A stretch of DNA of 25,430 nucleotides. Origin: SZAS-103 sp038234715. Its GTDB lineage: Bacteria; Pseudomonadota; Gammaproteobacteria; Xanthomonadales; Xanthomonadaceae. This document shows positions 14,989-22,355 of the stretch, piece by piece. The stretch is from NCBI GenBank assembly GCA_038234715.1, contig JBBQTD010000047.1, positions 1 to 25,430 on the forward strand. Reading direction: 5' to 3'. Numbering within the stretch: the first letter of the stretch is position 1; each line of letters opens with the position of its first letter. The translations under genes and the position numbers were made by a program. The notes beneath the pieces were generated by a model. It ran no database searches. It had not been told where the DNA came from and saw only the letters and a program-made list of their open reading frames with translations.

Positions 14989-15524
14989 CACACGCTCCCA
15001 CGCAGACGTGCGGCGAGCGCCTTCAGGCCGCGATGCACCGAGACCTTGACGTCGGCCTCGCTGATCCCGCTCTTGCTAGCCGCTTCCGCCACGCTGAGGC
15101 CGTCGACTTTGGTATCACGGATCACCCCTGCCTGTTTCTTCGAGAGACTCCCGAGCAGGCGCTCCATGTCCATGCGCGCCGAGCAGGCGTCTTCGTAGCC
15201 TTCGGTGACCAGAATGTCCTCGAGGTCCTCGGTCGACACATGCAGGCGTCGGCTCCGCAGGTGATCGACCATCTTGTAGCGCGCAATGGCGTAGACCCAC
15301 GCCACCAAGGGTCGGGCGCGATCGTAGGTCGCGCGGCGGGTATGGATGGCAATCAGGGTTTCCTGCACGAGATCCTCGACGTCGTTGGCGCCGTCGAAAA
15401 GACGTCGCCCGAAAAAGGATCGCAGCAGCGGTACGAGCGCGCCGAGCACTGCCTCATGGGCGCCGGCTTCTCCTTCGAGACCGCCGATCATCATCGCCCT
15501 GAGCTCGTCATCGCTCGCCCGCAC
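14988..15524 (-). CDS. sigF: ECF sigma factor SigF
   Basis: A 178-aa ECF sigma factor. Region 2 is visible as DVEDLVQETLIAIHTRR, RPLVAWVYAIARYKMVDHLR. Region 4 is LSVAEAASKSGISEADVKVSVHRGLKAL. The downstream DUF1109 gene places it in the SigF/NrsF group, which responds to copper, chromium, cadmium or singlet-oxygen-type stress in other proteobacteria. I choose GTG at 15524: AGGA lies six bases before it, and the protein then aligns with the usual family start (RASDDELRAMM). GTG at 15530 is possible. The -10 element of its own promoter ends only 20 bases upstream, so the leader is very short. Divergent from bufA1. Confidence 0.88.
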   Translation of the reverse strand: MRASDDELRAMMIGGLEGEAGAHEAVLGALVPLLRSFFGRRLFDGANDVEDLVQETLIAIHTRRATYDRARPLVAWVYAIARYKMVDHLRSRRLHVSTEDLEDILVTEGYEDACSARMDMERLLGSLSKKQAGVIRDTKVDGLSVAEAASKSGISEADVKVSVHRGLKALAARLRGSV

Positions 15525-15543
15525 GTGCACTCCTGACTCCTCC

Positions 15544-15569
15544 TTCGGACGTCGCCGCCGAAAGGTTAC
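15544..15569 (-). promoter_or_regulatory. SigF-type promoter of sigF-nrsF (autoregulation)
   Basis: GTAACC (15569-15564) and CGAA (15547-15544) on the minus strand, 16 bases apart. Transcription would start about seven bases on, close to the GTG start, so the upstream part of the AAGGAGGA stretch would not be in this transcript. Confidence 0.8.
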
Positions 15570-15611
15570 ACGCAATGGCGAAAGCAATTTGTCGATCAGG
15601 AGCGGCCCGAT

Positions 15612-15637
15612 GTAACCAATGGCCGCCCGATTGCGAA
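15612..15637 (+). promoter_or_regulatory. SigF-type promoter of bufA1-doxX
   Basis: GTAACC (15612-15617) and CGAA (15634-15637) with exactly 16 bases between. It points away from the sigF promoter, 42 bp of DNA separating the two -35 elements. The leader before bufA1 would be about 97 nt and contains GCGAAG/CTTCGC arms (15684-15689 and 15704-15709) that could form a hairpin. Confidence 0.8.
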
Positions 15638-15740
15638 GGAGATGGCATGACCCAGCCCGCACGGCCTCCGGGGTCATCGTGATGCGAAGTCGCCGACACC
15701 GGGCTTCGCCGCACGTGAGGCCATTCGAAGGAGTCGAACG

Positions 15741-16019
15741 ATGTCACCCATAGTCACACCTGCAGCGCTCGCTGCCGCCCTGGCGCTCGTGTTGGTCGCC
15801 TCTGTCGCGAGTGCTGCCCAGCCCGCAACCGGGTCGATGGAAAAGTGCTACGGCGTCGCCCTTGCCGGCAAGAACGATTGTAAGGCCGGCGCGGGAACCA
15901 CTTGCGCGGGAACCTCTCACTCGAACTTCCAGGGTGATTCGTGGAAATACGTTCCGGCAGGCACCTGCACGCGCATGAAAACGTCCAAGGGCGTCGGATC
16001 ACTGACACCCAAGGCCTGA
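15741..16019 (+). CDS. bufA1: BufA1-family bufferin precursor (DUF2282)
   Basis: A 92-aa exported precursor of the DUF2282/BufA1 type. A signal peptide ends at about residue 25 (…VASVASA, then AQPATG). The mature part has four cysteines, C36, C47, C55 and C76, in the family pattern EKCYGVALAGKNDCKAG, TTCAGTS, and WKYVPAGTC. BufA1 proteins are modified on cysteines by DUF692 enzymes and buffer copper in the periplasm. GAAGGAG lies seven bases before the ATG. The gene is followed by doxX, but unlike typical bufA1 operons there is no bufB or bufC on this strand; the only pair lies in the divergent bufA2 operon. Confidence 0.92.
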   Translation: MSPIVTPAALAAALALVLVASVASAAQPATGSMEKCYGVALAGKNDCKAGAGTTCAGTSHSNFQGDSWKYVPAGTCTRMKTSKGVGSLTPKA

Positions 16020-16109
16020 CCGATCGCAGATCCACGGAGCCATCGGCAAGGATGACCGGAAAGACAGTCGGTCCTGCCTTAGTGCGCACCCGGAAAAGGA
16101 GACCTACCG

Positions 16110-16610
16110 ATGACGATTTTAGCAGCCACCTATGCGCGAACCGCAAACCGGCTCGAACGGTTGATACCGCAAGCGCTGCTCTTGCTGGTGGCACGCTTGG
16201 GCATCGCAGCGGTGTTCTTCCTTTCCGGGCGCACCAAGGTCGATGGCTTCCTGCACATCACGCCGGCTGCCTATGAACTGTTCCGCACCGAATACAAATT
16301 ACCGTTGATCCCACCCGAGATCGCGGTGCATGCAGCGACCTATTCAGAGCATTTGTTTCCGCTCCTGCTGGTGCTCGGACTGTTCACGCGCCCGGCCGCG
16401 GCGGCGCTCCTGGTCATGACCTGCGTGATCGAAGTCTTCGTTTATCCAGATGCGTGGCCGACCCACCTGAGTTGGGCCGGCTTGCTGTTGCCACTCATTG
16501 CACTTGGCGGTGGCAGCTGGTCTGTGGATCGCTGGCTAGGTCTTGAGCGCGGCATGAAAGCCCGGAACAACGCAGACCAGCCTGATACGTGCGTCGTCCA
16601 TCCGTCGTGA
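16110..16610 (+). CDS. DoxX family membrane protein of bufferin operon
   Basis: A 166-aa membrane protein with four hydrophobic segments (about 20-40, 62-80, 93-113 and 120-135). The DoxX pattern is visible: LLVARLGIAAVFFLSGRTKVDGF, then YSEHLFPLLLVLGLFTRPAAAALL, then SWAGLLLPLIALGGG. DoxX-like proteins regularly accompany bufferin genes (often as bufD), where they may serve redox or membrane functions; the exact role is unknown. AAAAGGAGA precedes the ATG by about six to eight bases. It follows bufA1 after 90 bp and very likely shares its SigF promoter. The Lys/Asn-rich tail after residue 145 is not conserved. Confidence 0.85.
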   Translation: MTILAATYARTANRLERLIPQALLLLVARLGIAAVFFLSGRTKVDGFLHITPAAYELFRTEYKLPLIPPEIAVHAATYSEHLFPLLLVLGLFTRPAAAALLVMTCVIEVFVYPDAWPTHLSWAGLLLPLIALGGGSWSVDRWLGLERGMKARNNADQPDTCVVHPS

Positions 16611-16842
16611 CCTGAAGCGCTGGTCTTCTGTCACACACCGCGACGAGTGCTTTTCGAGATCACCGCTGGCGATAGACTTCCCGAAAGCTGCCGATAGCCG
16701 ACTTCCGCTACGGGTCGCCAGATGCCATGGCTGCCTGGCCCGGGATCATCGGATCCCCTCCATGACAAACTCAGGCAGGAATTTCTTTCCAGGTAGCTAC
16801 GCTGTACATTGCACGCCGACGATCTCCAGGCCAAACCGATCG

Positions 16843-17199
16843 ATGACCCACGCAGCCCGCGTTCGACGCGCCAGAATGCTCAACGGCCTCTCGCAAGCCA
16901 AGCTCGCGTCCAAGCGCGATCTATCGCGCAGCGCTTTCAACCAATGGGAACGATCATCTGGCACAAAGCCGAACATCGAGCATCTCGGGCTCGTAGCGAC
17001 GTTGTGCATAGTGCGGTTCGAATGGCTGTCGACTGGGCGCGGCCCGATGAAGCTCGGCGACACAGACCTGGGGTCTTCGGCGCACATGGCGGAGTGCGCG
17101 TTCGACGAACAGGAAAGCAGGCTATTGCGTGGTTTCCGTCAGCTCACCGGCCGCAAGAAGGACGCGACCGTCGATTTGGTGGAGAGGATTAGGCGCTAG
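16843..17199 (+). CDS. XRE-family transcriptional regulator
   Basis: A 118-aa protein with an N-terminal Cro/C1-type helix-turn-helix at residues 4-65: RVRRARMLNGLSQAKLASK, RSAFNQWERSS, and the closing VRFEWLSTGRGPM found in many small gammaproteobacterial XRE regulators. The C-terminal half is short and variable. ATG at 16843 is preferred to 16762 because the family starts a few residues before the HTH; the ribosome binding site is weak at both. No target can be named. A DUF2306 gene follows on the same strand after 121 bp. Confidence 0.8.
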   Translation: MTHAARVRRARMLNGLSQAKLASKRDLSRSAFNQWERSSGTKPNIEHLGLVATLCIVRFEWLSTGRGPMKLGDTDLGSSAHMAECAFDEQESRLLRGFRQLTGRKKDATVDLVERIRR

Positions 17200-17320
17200 G
17201 CCCAACCTGGACATGATCGGGTCAAGCCAACCCGGGCGAGGACGTCGGCATGCCGTCCGCCTCGCTGGCGTGTCCGGGTGGGCGGCAATTCTCACAGCAA
17301 AGAATCAACAGCCCTACGAC

Positions 17321-17746
17321 ATGACATACCTTCAGCTTGCCTATTTGCACCTCGCAACCGTTGTGCCCGCATTCGCGATCGGAACGTTTCAGCTCGTACG
17401 GCGAAAGGGGACGCGAACTCACAGGGTGCTGGGACGCATCTACCTTGCTCTGATGTTCGTCACAGCCATGATCGCTCTGTTCATGCCCGCCAGGATTGGC
17501 CCCACCGTCCTCGGGCACTTTGGCTTCATTCACCTGCTGTGTCTTCTGGTGCTTTACACCGTCCCCAAGGCGTACTTTGCGGCGCTTCACCACGATGTCC
17601 GAACACACCGCACCGCCATGATCTCGCTCTACGTCGGAGGCGTCCTGATCGCTGGTTTCTTCGCCTCTGCACCCGGTAGGCTGCTGCATGAGTGGATCAT
17701 TGGAACGCCCCAGGCGCTCAGTCCAGCGGACAGCCGCCGGCGATGA
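17321..17746 (+). CDS. DUF2306 membrane protein
   Basis: A 141-aa protein with four hydrophobic segments. Family marks are LHLATVVPAFAIGTFQLVRRKGTRTHRVLGRIY and, later, FGFIHLLCLLVLY with RTHRTAMISLYVGGVLIAGFF; conserved histidines follow each first and third helix, as in DUF2306. Function is unknown for the family. ATG at 17321 was chosen because the first membrane helix starts there; upstream in-frame sequence back to 17129 overlaps the XRE gene and looks non-coding. No clear Shine-Dalgarno is seen, which lowers confidence in the exact start. Confidence 0.75.
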   Translation: MTYLQLAYLHLATVVPAFAIGTFQLVRRKGTRTHRVLGRIYLALMFVTAMIALFMPARIGPTVLGHFGFIHLLCLLVLYTVPKAYFAALHHDVRTHRTAMISLYVGGVLIAGFFASAPGRLLHEWIIGTPQALSPADSRRR

Positions 17747-17932
17747 ATTGACTGCCACGCATGTCTACATTGAGGTTTTAGAAAAAAGCCGACGCCCGAT
17801 CGTCGCATTGCGCTAGTTGATAGCTGGCGCCCGGGTCGCGCGGACTGAAGGCGACGCGCCTTGAGCGGACGATGAAGTCGTCCGGCACCGGCTCCTTGCC
17901 GCCATACTGGGCCAGCATTTCTGGAGTGAGTC

Positions 17933-18862
17933 ATGCGGCGCGTTGCAGCGATCCTCTTGTTCGCCCTGCTCGTCGCGGCGACAGTGGCCTATCTCTCCGG
18001 CGGCGCTCGCCGAGTGACACACGGACAGGCACTTCGAGAGCTTCCTACCGCTGCCGCGAGCGATCCGTTGATCGCCGGGCCAAGGCCAGCGGCGCCATAT
18101 AGGGGAATCGCGGAACCCTCAGTCTTGCATACGTCAACCAGTCTCTACGCGCGCTACGAAGCCGCGACCGATCTGCTTCCGCTTGCGCAGGAATTGCGCG
18201 AACGCATCAGGCACGGCGATGCTGCTGCAGTCGCGCCGCTCGACCGGATTGAGGACGAGTGCTTGATGTTCATGGTTTCACCCGGGACGCGCGCCGGCGT
18301 CACAGACATACCCGACATGCAGGAGAAGCTCGATCCGAGCATGACAGGTCCGATCGAGGCGGCGCTCGCTCGCAGGACTGCGCGGTGCCAGCGTTTCACG
18401 CGCACCGACCTCATCGAGCGTGGTCAGCGCGTGAAATTGCTCGGGGACGCCGCATCCGGTGGCGATCCGCAAGCCCAGGCGAGGTGGCTGGTGTATTCAG
18501 ATCTCACGCATGTCCCGGACGCCACCCTGATAGCGGATGTGAAGAACGTCGTTGCTTCGGGAGATCCGGAGGCGATCAACGACCTTGCGCCGGTGATGAG
18601 CGCGCGCGTAGCGGGGCGTGAACAACTGTTCGACCTCCCGTCCGGATCGGAGGTCTCGTCTTGGGCGTGGGTTGGCGCCGCCTGCCGGCTTGGCCTGGAC
18701 TGCGGGCCCAACGGCTTTGAACTCCAGCAACTGTGCTTGACAGGCCCCTGCTACCCATCCGTGGATGCCTACATTCGCGATGCGCTGCTCACCCCAATGC
18801 AGTATCGGCAGATGTTGCGCGATGAACAAAAGATTCTTGCCGCCGTCGGGCGCCGCGATTGA
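17933..18862 (+). CDS. Unrecognised membrane-anchored or exported protein, 309 aa
   Basis: The N-terminus (MRRVAAILLFALLVAATVAYL) is an uncleaved anchor or signal peptide; the rest is likely periplasmic and helical. I do not recognise a family. The C-terminal third carries a cysteine-rich motif, ACRLGLDCGPNGFELQQLC followed by LTGPCYPS, plus earlier single cysteines (DECLMF and ARCQRF), which suggests disulfide bonds. The middle (about 165-230, SGGDPQAQ... and SGDPEAIN...) has a Sel1/TPR-like look. GGAG lies six bases before the ATG, so the start is sound. No operon partner is evident: 186 bp before and 491 bp after are without supported genes. Confidence 0.75.
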   Translation: MRRVAAILLFALLVAATVAYLSGGARRVTHGQALRELPTAAASDPLIAGPRPAAPYRGIAEPSVLHTSTSLYARYEAATDLLPLAQELRERIRHGDAAAVAPLDRIEDECLMFMVSPGTRAGVTDIPDMQEKLDPSMTGPIEAALARRTARCQRFTRTDLIERGQRVKLLGDAASGGDPQAQARWLVYSDLTHVPDATLIADVKNVVASGDPEAINDLAPVMSARVAGREQLFDLPSGSEVSSWAWVGAACRLGLDCGPNGFELQQLCLTGPCYPSVDAYIRDALLTPMQYRQMLRDEQKILAAVGRRD

Positions 18863-19353
18863 GCGCCAGCTAGACACACTTGCGGTGCCTGCCCCGTGAG
18901 CCTACGGAAGGGGACACCCCACCAAACCTTGCTGGCCCGGATCGAAGAGTCCCGATCGCCTGTAGACTCCGCCCCGCCGAGCCCAAGCACTTGAGCACCG
19001 AGAGGCGATGCCGATTCTTTGGCCAAGGCAGCTCTGCAGAGATATCAGCGCACAGACGCACCGTTTTGCTGGTTTCCGAGCGGTCGCTCGGCATGCTGCC
19101 TCACTGTAGATGGTGCGACGCACTAGCTGGTTCCAGGAGAACAGCCGCCGCGGCATGGCGCCAATCCATGAGAATGCAAAGAATGCGACGCGGGTCACGT
19201 TTCTTGGCTATCGGAAATTGTGCGTCGCGTCACAAGATTAACGATTGTTAATGTATTTATGCAAATCCTGACTGCTACGGTCACGCCGTTCGCGTATTTG
19301 GCGACCGCGAACATTTCGACAATTGCCGAGTGCCTTGACGGTAGGGGAAATCG
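18863..19353 (+). other. Intergenic region with promoter-like AT-rich segment
   Basis: No supported gene. The last 130 bp are AT-richer than the surroundings and hold two inverted repeats: ATTAAC/GTTAAT (19237-19242 and 19247-19252) and GTTCGCG/CGCGAAC (19288-19294 and 19306-19312). These lie 40-120 bp before the exoprotein start and are good candidates for its promoter and operator. The first 350 bp show nothing I can name. Confidence 0.4.
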
Positions 19354-22131
19354 ATGAATCGGACGTCATTCGTTCGCCGCGCTTGCGTGGCTTCTCTGCT
19401 TTGCGCTGCGGTCATGGGAAGCTCGACTGTCGGAGCCTATCGGTATCACCATGTGGAACCGGCAGGTGAACATGAGACGTTAAGGGCAAACCCCTTCGCC
19501 TCCAGCGGCAGCTGCGGCGTCGAACGATGGTCAGTCAAGGTGGGCACGGATCCCGATGCCTCCCTTGTGAACCTCGGTTCGCCAACCACGCAGACCATCG
19601 CCAACTTGCGCAGCATTCCGGCGCCATCGCCAATCCCGCTGAACGCGCGTGTACAGCCCACCGAGACGACGTATTCAGTCATTGACGCGACGCTGATCGA
19701 GTACAAGCTGGAGAATGATTCCGACTACCACCTGGTCATCAAGGATGCTGCCGGCAACACGATGATTGCGGAGATCGCCGACCCCGCGTGCGTTTCTTCC
19801 GGTCCATTCAAGACCGGCATCACCAACTCTCGCGCCCAATTCGACGCCAAGTACTCCGCGTCATCGAGCTTCCAGACGGCCAATATCCCGGTGCGCATTA
19901 CGGGCGTGCCGTTCTTTGATTTTCTGCACGGTCAGACGGGTGTGGCACCCAACGGGATCGAGATTCATCCGATTTTGAACATTGTGTTCAATCCCGGCAG
20001 CGGGACACCTGATTTCGGGCTTTCCGCATCGCCCAGCGCGTTTGGCGTGACCCAAGGCGCAAGCGCCACGACGACGGTCACAGTGACACCCCAGAATGGC
20101 TTCAACAGCAGCGTGACCTTTGCGGTCGCTGGATTGCCAGCGGGGGTCACTGGATCCTTCAGCCCGGCAAGTTCGACCGGATCGACCACGCTCACCCTGA
20201 CTGCCAGTCCGACCGCGACCACCGGCACTTCGACCATTTCCGTGGGTGGATCGACCGGTAGCCTGACGCACACCACCAACTTGACGCTCACGGTGAACCC
20301 AGCTGGCAGCGGTGGTGGCACGACGGCCGTCTACAACTCCAGCCTGAAGGCGCCATGGTGCGGCACGGTGGGCACGTCCTGTGATTCCGGCCCGACCCTG
20401 TTGCTTGGCCGTGGCACCATGAGCGGCGGCGTTGAGGCCAATCAGCCCAACACGATCAACAGCTCCTGCGTCGACGGCAACTCGGGGACGTTCCATTCGG
20501 ACGAATCAAACGATCGCATCGTGGTTGCTTCGACCGACGGCGGTCCCCTCACTGCGGGCAAGGTCGCAAAGATCACAGCTACCGTGTGGTCCTACGATGG
20601 CACGTCCGACTCACTCGATTTGTATTCGGCGCCCAACGCCAACTCCCCAACGTGGACCTTCCTCAACACGATCAAGCCATCAGCCGCGGGTGCGCAGACG
20701 TTGACGACGACGTTTGCCTTGCCGACCGGTGGCCTGCAGGCCGTACGCGCGCACTTCCGCTATCAGGGCGCTGCGTCTTCGTGCAGCACGGGTGCGTACG
20801 ACGAATCGGACGATCTGATCTTCGCTGTCTCGTCCACGGCTCCGGCTCCGGATTTCTCGCTCAGCGCATCGCCTTCGGCGCTGTCTGCGAACCCCGGAGC
20901 GAATGCTTCGAGCACGGTGACCGTCGCTCCGCTGAACGGATTCAGTGCCGCGACGAGCCTCAGTGTCTCGGGTCTTCCCAGCGGGATCACTGGAACGATC
21001 GCGCCGACGCCCGTTACACCGATCGGGGGCAGTAGCGCCTCAGCGACCCTGACCGTCAATGTGTCCCCCTCGATGAGCGCCGGCACATACAACATGACGC
21101 TGACGGGGACGTCGGGGACGCTCACACACAGCACGCCAGGCACGATCACGGTGACTGTGTCGAGTACGACTCCTACCGCGAATTTCAGCTCGTCGGTCAG
21201 CGGGCTGACAGCGACATTCACTGACAGTTCGACGGATGTCGGCGGGTCGATAACGGGGCATTCCTGGACCTTTGGAGACGGTGCCACATCCACGGCAACC
21301 AACCCGAGCCACATGTACGCTGCTGCCGGCCCGTACAGCGTCACGGAAACGGTTACTGACAGTGGCGGCAAGACCGCCAGCCATACGTCATCGGTGACGG
21401 TCACCGGCGGCTCGAACCTGATCGTCAACTTCACCGTCGCCACCAATGGCCTGACTGCCACCTTCACCGACACCTCCTCGGACTCTGGTGCCACGATCAC
21501 CACTCACTCCTGGAGCTTCGGCGACGGAAGCACCTCCACGACGACCAGCCCAACCCATACGTATGCAGCGGCAGGTACTTACAACGTCACAGAGACTGTT
21601 ACCGACAGCGCCAGCAAGACCAGCTCGAAGACGACGGCGGTGACACTCAGCAGCGGTCCGCTCCAGCTGATCGGCAATCCTGGCTTCGAGACCGGTACCG
21701 CATCGCCATGGACCATGAGCTCGGGCGTTGAATGCACCAGCAGTTGTAGTGGCGAGGTGGCGCACGGCGGTAGCTGGTTCGTGTGGCTCAATGGCTACGG
21801 CAGCGCCCACACCGATACACTCTCGCAGCAAGTGACCATTCCGTCGGGCAAGAGTTCGGCGACGTTGCAGTTCTACATGCACATCGACACGGCAGAAACG
21901 GGAACGACCGCGTACGACACGCTCAAGGTGCAGGTCTACAGCACGTCCGGCGCGTTGCTGGGCACGCTCTACACCTACTCGAATGTCAATGCGAACACGG
22001 GCTATTCAGTTCACAACCTGACCATGACGCCGTACATCGGTCAGACCGTCGTCGTGAAGTTCACTGGGATCGAGGATGCGTCGAACCAGACTTCGTTCGT
22101 GATTGACGATGTCAACTTGAACGTCCAGTAA
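19354..22131 (+). CDS. Secreted multidomain protein with two PKD domains
   Basis: A 925-aa exported protein. Residues 1-28 are a signal peptide. Residues 29-215 form a domain (GVERWSVKVGTD, ATLIEYKLENDSDYHLV, DFLHGQTGVAPNGIE) that I have seen as a stand-alone or accessory secreted module. Ig-like repeats starting F-LSASPSA lie at about 217-315 and 499-605. Between them (about 324-495) is the module with KAPWCGTVGTSCDSG and SGTFHSDESNDRIVV that is found C-terminal in Lysobacter-type proteases. PKD domains follow at 609-688 (HSWTFGDGA) and 691-768 (HSWSFGDGS). A C-terminal jelly-roll (769-925) has NPGFETG. No catalytic triad or zinc motif is visible, so it may bind or scaffold rather than cleave. 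A strong terminator follows. Confidence 0.85.
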   Translation: MNRTSFVRRACVASLLCAAVMGSSTVGAYRYHHVEPAGEHETLRANPFASSGSCGVERWSVKVGTDPDASLVNLGSPTTQTIANLRSIPAPSPIPLNARVQPTETTYSVIDATLIEYKLENDSDYHLVIKDAAGNTMIAEIADPACVSSGPFKTGITNSRAQFDAKYSASSSFQTANIPVRITGVPFFDFLHGQTGVAPNGIEIHPILNIVFNPGSGTPDFGLSASPSAFGVTQGASATTTVTVTPQNGFNSSVTFAVAGLPAGVTGSFSPASSTGSTTLTLTASPTATTGTSTISVGGSTGSLTHTTNLTLTVNPAGSGGGTTAVYNSSLKAPWCGTVGTSCDSGPTLLLGRGTMSGGVEANQPNTINSSCVDGNSGTFHSDESNDRIVVASTDGGPLTAGKVAKITATVWSYDGTSDSLDLYSAPNANSPTWTFLNTIKPSAAGAQTLTTTFALPTGGLQAVRAHFRYQGAASSCSTGAYDESDDLIFAVSSTAPAPDFSLSASPSALSANPGANASSTVTVAPLNGFSAATSLSVSGLPSGITGTIAPTPVTPIGGSSASATLTVNVSPSMSAGTYNMTLTGTSGTLTHSTPGTITVTVSSTTPTANFSSSVSGLTATFTDSSTDVGGSITGHSWTFGDGATSTATNPSHMYAAAGPYSVTETVTDSGGKTASHTSSVTVTGGSNLIVNFTVATNGLTATFTDTSSDSGATITTHSWSFGDGSTSTTTSPTHTYAAAGTYNVTETVTDSASKTSSKTTAVTLSSGPLQLIGNPGFETGTASPWTMSSGVECTSSCSGEVAHGGSWFVWLNGYGSAHTDTLSQQVTIPSGKSSATLQFYMHIDTAETGTTAYDTLKVQVYSTSGALLGTLYTYSNVNANTGYSVHNLTMTPYIGQTVVVKFTGIEDASNQTSFVIDDVNLNVQ

Positions 22132-22157
22132 CGGTCAAGGCCGCACAACGCAAACAG

Positions 22158-22190
22158 ACTGGCGCCAGATGATTGGCGCCAGTTTTTTTT
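22158..22190 (+). terminator. Intrinsic terminator after the PKD exoprotein
   Basis: ACTGGCGCCA (22158-22167) and TGGCGCCAGT (22174-22183) form a perfect ten-base stem with loop GATGAT, followed by a run of eight T (22183-22190). It lies 26 bases after the stop codon. A second, T-less inverted repeat GGATCAG/CTGATCC (22193-22199 and 22208-22214) follows directly. Confidence 0.95.
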
Positions 22191-22355
22191 GCGGATCAGA
22201 CAAACGACTGATCCAACCCGCGCTTGAATCCCGTAGGGCATCTGGCGTGCGGAATGCGTCGAGCTCACGGCGCGCTTGTCCATGTCGCCAAAGGAGTGCA
22301 TCGAGGACAGGTCTGACTACTTCGGAGGCGCCTGGTGCCTTCCCCCCGTGCCAAT

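Noticed and set aside
15647..15682. 11-codon frame (MTQPARPPGSS) after AAGGAG in the bufA1 leader
   Set aside because: The AAGGAG overlaps the -10 element and would not be in the transcript, so translation is unlikely.
17778..17918. 46-codon minus-strand frame between the DUF2306 gene and the 309-aa protein (MLAQYGGKEPVPDDF...)
   Set aside because: It reads like protein but has no usable ribosome binding site and no family I recognise; it may be a gene remnant.
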